Assembly: GCA_965198995.1 (NCBI GenBank)
Contig: CBDAQG010000002.1
Span: 1 to 64,000, forward strand
DNA length: 64,000 nucleotides
Direction of reading: 5' to 3'
Origin: CAXMMR01 sp965198995
GTDB lineage: Bacteria; Pseudomonadota; Alphaproteobacteria; Acetobacterales; Acetobacteraceae
The notes beneath the pieces are model-generated. The model did not search any database and was not told the origin of the DNA. It saw only the letters and a list, made by a program, of their open reading frames with translations. The translations under genes and the position numbers were made by a program. Of this stretch, positions 49,935-56,925 are shown piece by piece; the stretch's first letter is position 1, and the number at the start of each line of letters is the position of its first letter.

Positions 49935-51968
49935 ATGCCCTCGTCCCCGCGCGAGCCGTTGCTGACCCTGCCTGGCTTCGCGCCTGATGCCCTAGGCTTT
50001 GCGTCCCGCACGACGCTGTCGCTGCTGATCGCCTATCTGTTCTCGTTCTACGTCCAGCTCGACAGCGCCTCGACGGCCGGCGTCTGCGTCGCCATCGTCG
50101 CCCAGCCCTCGTCCGGGCAGGCGCTGTCCAAGGCGACCTATCGGCTGATCGGCACCGTGCTCGGCGGCATCGTGGCGCTGGTCTTCACCGCGATCTTTGG
50201 CCAGGACCGCACCATGCTCCTGGTGGTGTTCGCGCTGTGGCTTGGGCTGTGCACGGCCGTGGCGTCGCTGCTCAAGGACTTCCGGGCCTATGGCGCGGTG
50301 CTGTGCGGCTACACCGTCGGCATCATCTCGATCAGCGACATCGACGTGCCGCAGAACGCGTTCGGCAGCGCCGTCAACCGGGTGGCAGCGATCGTGGTCG
50401 GGATCGTCGCGGTGGCGCTGGTGAACGTTGCGTTCGCGCCGCGCGGCGCCTGGGAGGGTCTGTGCGAGCGGCTGCGCGCGGCGGTGGAGGCGATGACGCG
50501 GCAGGCGGCACGGGTGCTGCGCGGCGAGGCGGCGCTGGACAGCGAGGCGAGCCTGACGCTGGTCGGCGAGCTGCTGCTGCTGCGCACCGAGGCGAGCTAC
50601 GCCGCGGCCGAGCTGCCGGATGGCGGCTTGCGGGCGGATGGCGCGCGCAGCGCGATCGCGGCGCTGTTCGGCATGCTGTCGGCGGCGCGGGCGATCCAGG
50701 CGGCGCTGCAGTGGCAGCCCTCGGTGCCGCCGGCGCGGCTTGGCCTGACCGAGCGCGCCGCCGTGCTCGAGCAGGGCGAGGCGCCGCCGCCGTTGCCGCT
50801 GCCGGGCGCGGCGACGCTGCATGACGCCTTCATGGCCGATCGGCTGAACGACCTGCTCGCCCAGCATCGGCTGGCGCAAAGCGGGCTCGACACCCTGGTC
50901 AGCGGCGCGCCGCTCGCCCGGCGGGTGCATCTGCGGGTGTATCACGACTGGGTGGGCGCCGGGCTGAACGCGACCCGGGCGATGCTGGGCGTGGGGCTCG
51001 GGGCGGTGTTCTGCATCTACTCGGGCTGGAGCGGGTCCACCTCCATGCTGGTGCAGCTGGCCGCCTTCGTCGCCCTGCTGGGCCTGGCGCCGAACCCCTC
51101 GCGGGCAGCCTGGGGCGCGATGCTCTCCTTGCCGGGGCCGATCCTGCTGGCGGGGCTGGTGGAGTTCCTGGCCTTGCCGCTGGTATCCGGGCCGGTGCCG
51201 TTCTGCATCGCGGTCGGATCGTGCTGCTTCGTGCTGTCGCTGCTGGTGCGCCTGCCGGCCGCCGCGAGTGTCAACACGACGCTGCTGCTGTATTTCTGCC
51301 TGGTGCTGGCGCCCGCCAACCCGCAGACCTACGACCTCGCGGGCTTCCTCAACCTGTCGGCGGCGCAGGTCCTGGCGGTGCTGTTCCTGATGCTGTCGTT
51401 CTGGCTGATCCTGCCGGTGCAGCCGAACCGCCGGCTGTTGCGCGTCGCCGACGCGATCGGGCGCGAGCTGGCGCGGCGGCTGAACAATCCGGCGCCGCGG
51501 CGTCAGCGTGGGCAGGCGGCCGTGCAGTCGCTGCATTACGACCGGCTGGCGGCGGCACAGCTCTGGCTTGGCCGGCGCACGCTGAGCCGGCGACGGCTGC
51601 TCGCCCGGCTGCAGGCGTTGAGCGAGATCGACACCGCGTTGTGGCGCGCCGAGACCGGGTTGGACGCGGCCGCGCGGGTGCCGGCGCTGCGATCCCTCGT
51701 CGAGCGGGCGCGCCGCAGCCTGGACCAGCCGGAGCGGGGCGAGATGGAGGCGGCGGCGGCGGCGCTGCTGGCGGCGGGGCTCGCGGTCGCGCCGCAGCCG
51801 GCCGACCTGCAGCCGATGCTGCTGCACGCCGTCTCCGGCCTCTACGGCGCGGCGCAGGTGCTGGAGGCCGAGCGGTCGATCCTGCGCAAGTCCGGCATCC
51901 TGCGGAGCGGCAGCGGCGGCCCCGCCAGACCCGACCCGAAGGTGCCCGAGGCGGCCGATGTGGCGTGA
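49935..51968 (+). CDS. FUSC-family (AaeB-like) aromatic acid exporter
   Basis: A 677-residue inner-membrane protein made of two similar membrane bundles. The first (about 20-170) has RTTLSLLIAYLFSFYVQLDS and AGVCVAIVAQPSSGQALSKA; the second (about 330-500) has WVGAGLNATRAMLGVGLGAV, VQLAAFVALLGLAPNPSR and NLSAAQVLAVLFLMLSFWLI. A soluble helical domain sits between (RAAVEAMTRQAARVLRGEAA). E. coli AaeB of this family exports p-hydroxybenzoate with the adaptor AaeA. The DUF1656 gene overlaps its end by 11 bases and the HlyD adaptor follows, the usual trio. Confidence 0.92.
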   Translation: MPSSPREPLLTLPGFAPDALGFASRTTLSLLIAYLFSFYVQLDSASTAGVCVAIVAQPSSGQALSKATYRLIGTVLGGIVALVFTAIFGQDRTMLLVVFALWLGLCTAVASLLKDFRAYGAVLCGYTVGIISISDIDVPQNAFGSAVNRVAAIVVGIVAVALVNVAFAPRGAWEGLCERLRAAVEAMTRQAARVLRGEAALDSEASLTLVGELLLLRTEASYAAAELPDGGLRADGARSAIAALFGMLSAARAIQAALQWQPSVPPARLGLTERAAVLEQGEAPPPLPLPGAATLHDAFMADRLNDLLAQHRLAQSGLDTLVSGAPLARRVHLRVYHDWVGAGLNATRAMLGVGLGAVFCIYSGWSGSTSMLVQLAAFVALLGLAPNPSRAAWGAMLSLPGPILLAGLVEFLALPLVSGPVPFCIAVGSCCFVLSLLVRLPAAASVNTTLLLYFCLVLAPANPQTYDLAGFLNLSAAQVLAVLFLMLSFWLILPVQPNRRLLRVADAIGRELARRLNNPAPRRQRGQAAVQSLHYDRLAAAQLWLGRRTLSRRRLLARLQALSEIDTALWRAETGLDAAARVPALRSLVERARRSLDQPERGEMEAAAAALLAAGLAVAPQPADLQPMLLHAVSGLYGAAQVLEAERSILRKSGILRSGSGGPARPDPKVPEAADVA

Positions 51969-52152
51969 GACCAACGTCGAGGGCGTGCTGATCGCGCCGA
52001 TCGTGCCCTACGCGCTGGTCGCGCTGGCGCTCTATCTGGTGCTGCGGATGCTGCTGGTGCGACTGCACATCCGGGGCTGGATCTGGAACACGCCGCTGGC
52101 GGAAACCGGTATCTACATCTGCATCCTCTCATTGCTGGTGCTGTTCCTGTAA
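51958..52152 (+). CDS. DUF1656 small membrane protein (AaeX-like)
   Basis: A 64-residue protein with two hydrophobic helices (IAPIVPYALVALALYLVLRM and TGIYICILSLLVLFL), matching DUF1656/AaeX, which always lies in aaeXAB-type operons. Its role in the pump is unclear. The start overlaps the end of the exporter gene by 11 bases, so it is translated by coupling. Confidence 0.9.
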   Translation: MWRETNVEGVLIAPIVPYALVALALYLVLRMLLVRLHIRGWIWNTPLAETGIYICILSLLVLFL

Positions 52153-52207
52153 CGTGTGGCTCTGATCCGCCCGGCGCCGGGCGTGGCTTCTGGCAAGGAC
52201 GTCAAGT

Positions 52208-53128
52208 TTGTTCCACAGCGCGCGACGGCCGGTTCGCGTCGTCCTCACGCTCTGCATCCTGATGGCCGCCGGGTTCGGGCTGGTCGGGCTGTGGGATCAT
52301 TATCTGACCGGCGCCTGGACGCGCGACGGCCAGGTGCAGGCCAACGTCGTCAGCATCGCGCCCGAGGTGAACGGCCGCATCGTCGAGCTCGCCGTGCGCG
52401 ACAACCAGTTCGTCCGTCGTGGCGAGCTGCTCTATCTGATCGACCCGTTCGACTACCAGATCTCGCTGGCCGCGGCGCAGGCCAATCTGGAGTCGCGCGC
52501 GGCTGACCTCAAGAACCGCCAGCTGCAGGCAAAGCGGCGGACGGAGCTGACCACGCTCAGCACCTCGGAGGAGGAGAAGCAGAGCTACGGCACCCAGGCG
52601 GCGATGGCCGAGGCGGCCTACGCCACTGCGATCACCCAGCTCAACCAGGCGCGGATCAACCTGGAGCGCACCCGCGTCGTCTCGCCGGTGAACGGCTACG
52701 TCACCAATTTGCTGCTGCGCCAGGGCGACTACGCGACCACGGGCGCGCGCAACATTTCGGTGCTGGACAGCGACAGCTTCTGGGTCGCGGCGTATTTCGA
52801 GGAAACCAAGATGCGCCATGTGCGGATCGGCGAGCCGGCGGCGATCGCGCTGCTGGGCTATGCGCCGCCCGTGCTGGGCCATGTCGAGAGTGTCGCCGCC
52901 GGCATCAACTCGGAGAATTACGCGCCCGGAACGTTGGGGCTGGCCTCGGTGGATCCGGTGTTCACCTGGGTGCGGCTGGCGCAGCGCATTCCGGTGCGCA
53001 TCCACATCGACACCGTGCCGGCCGGGGTGATGCTGGCGGCGGGGATGACGGCGACGGTCACGCTCGGGGATCGGGCGCGGCATCCGCTGGGATGGCACGG
53101 GCTGATTTCGCGGGTGGTGAGCGAGTAG
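52208..53128 (+). CDS. HlyD-family adaptor (AaeA-like)
   Basis: A 306-residue membrane-fusion protein for the exporter. The start is a TTG at 52208 with AAGGA eight bases upstream; no ATG is placed before the TM helix (VVLTLCILMAAGFGLVGLW). The lipoyl halves are in VSIAPEVNGRIVELAVRDNQ and INLERTRVVSPVNGYVTNLL, with a coiled coil (about 95-150) between and a beta-barrel region to the end. It links the inner-membrane FUSC protein to an outer-membrane channel encoded elsewhere. Confidence 0.9.
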   Translation: MFHSARRPVRVVLTLCILMAAGFGLVGLWDHYLTGAWTRDGQVQANVVSIAPEVNGRIVELAVRDNQFVRRGELLYLIDPFDYQISLAAAQANLESRAADLKNRQLQAKRRTELTTLSTSEEEKQSYGTQAAMAEAAYATAITQLNQARINLERTRVVSPVNGYVTNLLLRQGDYATTGARNISVLDSDSFWVAAYFEETKMRHVRIGEPAAIALLGYAPPVLGHVESVAAGINSENYAPGTLGLASVDPVFTWVRLAQRIPVRIHIDTVPAGVMLAAGMTATVTLGDRARHPLGWHGLISRVVSE

Positions 53129-53255
53129 GCGGCACGGCCACGGGTCTTGCACGCACCGTCCAAAGTCGTAACCCCTCTCGAAAGCATGATCGCCCAACCT
53201 GGTGAACGCTCCGCCCAGGCCGGCGTTCGGCGCGCGATCCAAAGGAGACGACCCG

Positions 53256-54158
53256 ATGGCGCCGACACGCAACCAGTACGAGATGCAGGACCCGACCAAG
53301 CAGTATCCGACGCCGAAATTCGACGAGCAGCCGCAATCCGCACCGGGCCTGGCGCGCGACATGAAGCCGTCGCCGGACCATGGCGAGGCGAGCTACCAGG
53401 GCTTCGGACGGCTGCGCGGGCGGCGGGCGGTGATCACCGGCGCCGATAGCGGCATCGGCCGGGCGGTGGCGATCGCGTTTGCCCGCGAGGGGGCGGATGT
53501 GGTGCTGAACTACCTGCCGGGCGAGGAGGCGGACGCGCAGGAGGTGATGCAGCTCGTCGAGGCGGCCGGGGTGCGTGGCGTTGCCATGCCCGGCGACATC
53601 GGCGACGAGCAGTTCTGCACCCGCCTGATCGACACCGCGCGCGAGCGGCTCGGCGGCATCGACATCCTCGCCCTAGTCGCCGGCAAGCAGACGGCGGTGA
53701 AGGACATTGCCGACTTGACCACCGAGCAGATCGAGGCGACGTTCCGCACCAACGTCTACTCCATGTTTTGGCTGTGCAAGGCGGCCATTCCGCACATGCC
53801 GCCCGGGGCGACGATCATCAACACGACCTCTATCCAGGGTTATCAGCCATCTGAGTCGCTGCTCGACTATGCGGCCACCAAGGCCGCGATCGTCAGCTTC
53901 ACCCATTCGCTGGCCAAGCAGGTCGCCGAGAAGGGGATCCGGGTGAATGCGGTCGCCCCGGGCCCGTTCTGGACGCCGCTGCAGACGAGCGGCGGCCAGC
54001 CGCAGGAGAAGATCCCGGATTTCGGCTCGATGGTGCCGCTCAAGCGCCCGGGTCAGCCGGCCGAGTGCGCGCCGGTCTACGTGCTGCTCGCCTCGCAGGA
54101 GAGCAGCTTCGTCACCGGCGAGGTCTACGGCGTCACCGGCGGTAACCACCTGCCGTGA
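53256..54158 (+). CDS. Short-chain dehydrogenase with stress-type N-terminal extension (YghA/YhdF-like)
   Basis: A 300-residue SDR. AAAGGAG fixes the ATG at 53256. The N-terminal tail (NQYEMQDPTKQYPTPKFDEQ, then SPDHGEASYQGFGRLRGR) is the mark of the subfamily found in general-stress gene sets. The Rossmann motif is VITGADSGIGRAVAIAFARE, the catalytic Ser/Tyr/Lys are in TSIQGYQPSESLLDYAATKA, and RVNAVAPGPFWTPLQ follows. Substrate unknown. Its stop overlaps the next gene's GTG start by three bases (GTGA at 54155), an uncommon link between an SDR and a GH15 enzyme. Confidence 0.93.
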   Translation: MAPTRNQYEMQDPTKQYPTPKFDEQPQSAPGLARDMKPSPDHGEASYQGFGRLRGRRAVITGADSGIGRAVAIAFAREGADVVLNYLPGEEADAQEVMQLVEAAGVRGVAMPGDIGDEQFCTRLIDTARERLGGIDILALVAGKQTAVKDIADLTTEQIEATFRTNVYSMFWLCKAAIPHMPPGATIINTTSIQGYQPSESLLDYAATKAAIVSFTHSLAKQVAEKGIRVNAVAPGPFWTPLQTSGGQPQEKIPDFGSMVPLKRPGQPAECAPVYVLLASQESSFVTGEVYGVTGGNHLP

Positions 54159-55942
54159 CAGAGACCGCCGAGCGGCAGGACGGATTTCTGCCGCTCGAGC
54201 AGTATGCGGCGCTGGGCGATGGGCGGTCCGTCGCCCTGGTCGGCGCGGACGGCTCGGTGGATTGGTGGTGCGTGCCGAACATGGACAGCGTGCCGCTGTT
54301 CGACCGGATCCTCGACCCGCAGACCGGCGGCCGGTTCGAGCTCGGCCCGGCTGCGCCGTTCACCGTCGAACGGGCCTACCGGCCGGACAGCAACGTGCTG
54401 GAGCAGGTGTTCACCACCGCCGGCGGCGTCGCCCGGCTGACCGATTCGCTCAACAGCGGGATCTCCGGCCGGCTACCCTGGAGCGAGCTGGCGCGGCGCG
54501 TCGAGGGGCTGGAGGGGGCGGTCGAGTTCGCCATCGTCCTGCAGCCCGGCCGCCGGCTCGGCGAGGGCAACCCCTGGCACGAGGACAGCTCGAACGGCGT
54601 GGTGATGCATGTGGACGGCATCATCTCCGCCTTCCGCCACGACGACACCGTCACCATCACGAGCCGCACCGATGGCCGGGTGGCGGCATCGCTCACCACC
54701 AGCGCCGGCTCGCGCCACGTCGTCGCCCTGCTCGCCTCCGCCGACGAGCCGCTGATCCTGCCGTCGATTCAGACGATCGACGCGCGCATCGACCGCTCCG
54801 ACCAGGCCTGGCGCGAGTGGTCGGGCAATTTGCACTATGATGGGCCGTATGCGGCGGCGGTGAAGCGTAGCGCGCTGGCGCTCAAGCTGCTGCTGTTCTC
54901 GCCGACCGGCGCCATCGCCGCGGCGGCGACCAACTCGCTGCCCGAGCGTATCGGCGGCGACAAGAACTACGACTACCGCTACGCCTGGGTGCGCGACGTC
55001 AGCTACACCGTCAAGTCGTTCCTGCGCGTCGGCGCGGTGGAGGAGGCCAAGGCGGGGTTCTCCTGGATGATCGCGACGGCCAGGCGCCATCCCGGCCGGG
55101 TGCGCACGATGTATGCGCTCGACGGCAGCCTGGCACCCGAGCAGGTCGAGCTGGACCTGCCGGGCTACCGCGGCAGCAAGCCGGTCTTGCAGGGCAACAA
55201 GGCGCGCGAGCAGGTGCAGCTCGGCACCTTCGGCGACGTCATGGAGACGGCGGCGCTGTTCGTCTCCGGCGGCCACATACTCGACCTGGTGACGCGCCGG
55301 CTGCTCGGCGATCACGTCGACCACTGCGCCGACGTCTGGCTCAACAAGGACGCCGGGATCTGGGAGCTGCCGCAGCCCGAGCACTACACCTTCTCCAAGA
55401 TCGGCTGCTGGACCGCGCTCGACCGCGCCGTGACCCTCGCCCGCGCCGGCCAGATCGACACCAGCCACGCCGAGCGCTGGGCGCGCGAGCGCGACCGCAT
55501 CCGCGACTGGGTCGACGCGCACTGCTGGTCGGAGGCCAAGCAGAGCTACACCCTGCACGCCGGCACCGAGCGGCTCGACGCGGCGCTGCTGCTGGCGCCG
55601 CGTTTCGGCTTCGTCCGCCGTGACCGCCTGGCGCTGACCCGGGACGCGGTGCAGCGCGAGCTCGCCAGCGGGCCGCTGGTCTATCGCTACTCCGGCATGC
55701 AGGCGGAGGAGGGCAGCTTCCTGTGCTGCGCGTTCTGGCTGGTCGAGGCCTATGCGCTGCTCGGGGAGCAGGCGGCGGCGGTGCGACAGATGGACGCGCT
55801 GCTCGCAACCGTTAGCGGCAATCTGGGGCTGCTCAACGAGCAGATGGACCCGGCGGACAGGGCCATGCTCGGCAACGTGCCGCAGGCGCTGAGCCACCTG
55901 GCACTGATCGGGGCGGCGATTGCGATTGAGGAAGGGAAGTAA
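54155..55942 (+). CDS. Glycoside hydrolase family 15 (glucoamylase/trehalase-like)
   Basis: A 595-residue protein starting at a GTG that overlaps the SDR stop. The N-terminal super-beta-sandwich (about 1-240) opens with YAALGDGRSVALVGADGSVD and WWCVPNMDS; the (alpha/alpha)6 barrel holds KNYDYRYAWVRDVSYTVKSF, and a later acidic segment in RYSGMQAEEGSFLCCAFWLV. GH15 enzymes invert the anomeric carbon with two Glu. The subgroup, with the WWC start, includes trehalases of mycobacteria and acid-bacterial glucoamylases, so the substrate is trehalose or an alpha-glucan. Confidence 0.93.
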   Translation: MTETAERQDGFLPLEQYAALGDGRSVALVGADGSVDWWCVPNMDSVPLFDRILDPQTGGRFELGPAAPFTVERAYRPDSNVLEQVFTTAGGVARLTDSLNSGISGRLPWSELARRVEGLEGAVEFAIVLQPGRRLGEGNPWHEDSSNGVVMHVDGIISAFRHDDTVTITSRTDGRVAASLTTSAGSRHVVALLASADEPLILPSIQTIDARIDRSDQAWREWSGNLHYDGPYAAAVKRSALALKLLLFSPTGAIAAAATNSLPERIGGDKNYDYRYAWVRDVSYTVKSFLRVGAVEEAKAGFSWMIATARRHPGRVRTMYALDGSLAPEQVELDLPGYRGSKPVLQGNKAREQVQLGTFGDVMETAALFVSGGHILDLVTRRLLGDHVDHCADVWLNKDAGIWELPQPEHYTFSKIGCWTALDRAVTLARAGQIDTSHAERWARERDRIRDWVDAHCWSEAKQSYTLHAGTERLDAALLLAPRFGFVRRDRLALTRDAVQRELASGPLVYRYSGMQAEEGSFLCCAFWLVEAYALLGEQAAAVRQMDALLATVSGNLGLLNEQMDPADRAMLGNVPQALSHLALIGAAIAIEEGK

Positions 55943-55944
55943 GG

Positions 55945-56235
55945 ACTTCTTTTTTGAAAAAAAGAAGCAAAAACCTTTTATCCGTTAGTCTTTTGCCGTT
56001 TGGGAGAGAGAGATCGAGTAGGTCAGCCACCATTGACTGTCCCGCTCTGCACGGTTGGCGTCGCGCAGCATACCTGCTTGCGCATAACTCTCCGCGAGCC
56101 ACTTCCAGCCGCGCGCGATTTCCTGCGCCGCCTCTGGCGGCATCTTCGGGATGCGTGGTGCATCAGGGGCGTCACTCATGCCGCAAGCATACCAATTAAC
56201 AAAAGTTTTTTGCTTCTTTTTTTCAAAAAAGAAGC
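55945..56235. repeat. Family-1 paired AT hairpins, locus F, enclosing a small gene
   Basis: Left hairpin 55945-55968 (ACTTC..GAAGC), right hairpin 56212-56235 (GCTTC..GAAGC), 243 bases apart, with a 64-codon gene on the minus strand between them. At the other complete loci the arms are under 70 bases apart. Here both hairpins have the same closing pairs. Confidence 0.8.
55985..56179 (-). CDS. 64-residue helical protein of unknown function
   Basis: A small acidic, helical protein: PKMPPEAAQEIARGWKWLAE, then SYAQAGMLRDANRAERDSQW. The composition and lack of GC-shadow bias (Trp, Tyr, Ser, Thr well used) mark it as coding. It resembles a TPR-like helix hairpin in pattern only. It is bounded on both sides by AT hairpins and ends 15 bases from the left one. 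Confidence 0.65.
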   Translation of the reverse strand: MSDAPDAPRIPKMPPEAAQEIARGWKWLAESYAQAGMLRDANRAERDSQWWLTYSISLSQTAKD

Positions 56236-56241
56236 GCTTCC

Positions 56242-56925
56242 CTACTTGCTATTCTCCACCGCCCGATAGCCGAGCCTGGAGGCCGTCTGGATGATCTCCG
56301 TGCCCGCCGGGCCGAGCTTGCGGCGGAGCAGGCCGACGAATACGCGCAGATACTGCACGTCCTCGGCGTGGCCGCTGCCCCAGACGGCGACCAGCAATTG
56401 GCGGTGGGTGAGCACGACGCCGGCGTTGCGGATCAACACCGCCAGCAGGTCGTACTCGCGCGGCGTGAGCGCCACGTCGTCGCCGTCGACCAGCACCCGC
56501 CGTCGGCTGAGGTCCACCTCGACGGGGCCGTAGCGCCAGAGTGGCACCGTTTCGCCGGCGTCGGCGCGGCGCAGGCAGGCGCGCAGCCGGGCGAGCAGCT
56601 CGCCGACGGCGAACGGCTTGTCGACGTAGTCGTCGGCGCCGCGGTCGAGCGCGTGGATCTTCTCGGCCTGGCTGTCGCGGGCCGAGATCACCACGATCGG
56701 CACCTGGCTGAAGGCGCGCAGGCGCTGGATGAACTCCTGGCCGTCGAGGTCGGGCAAGCCAAGGTCGAGCAGGATCGCGTCCGGCGCCCGTTCGGCGACC
56801 AGGCGCAGCCCCTCCATCGCCGCGCCAGTCTGCACCACCTCGTAGCCGGCGGCCTGCAGCGCCGGCTTGAGGAAGCGGTGCACCTGCGGCTCGTCGTCGA
56901 TGACCAGCACCCGCTTGCCGCTCAT
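56242..56925 (-). CDS. kdpE: KdpE response regulator
   Basis: A 227-residue OmpR/PhoB-type regulator. Its receiver domain has VLVIDDEPQVHRFLKPAL, the phosphorylation Asp in AILLDLGLPDLDGQEFIQRL, and the KPF lysine in YVDKPFAVGEL; the winged helix has PREYDLLAVLIRNAGVVLTH and RQLLVAVWGSGHAEDVQYLR. It would activate kdpFABC under K+ limitation. The start overlaps the kdpD stop (ATGA), the normal kdpDE arrangement, but no kdpFABC genes are in the window. Confidence 0.95.
   Translation of the reverse strand: MSGKRVLVIDDEPQVHRFLKPALQAAGYEVVQTGAAMEGLRLVAERAPDAILLDLGLPDLDGQEFIQRLRAFSQVPIVVISARDSQAEKIHALDRGADDYVDKPFAVGELLARLRACLRRADAGETVPLWRYGPVEVDLSRRRVLVDGDDVALTPREYDLLAVLIRNAGVVLTHRQLLVAVWGSGHAEDVQYLRVFVGLLRRKLGPAGTEIIQTASRLGYRAVENSK

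Noticed and set aside
49992..51974. A 660-codon antisense frame over the FUSC exporter
   Set aside because: Arg/His/Gln-rich shadow of the real gene on the plus strand.
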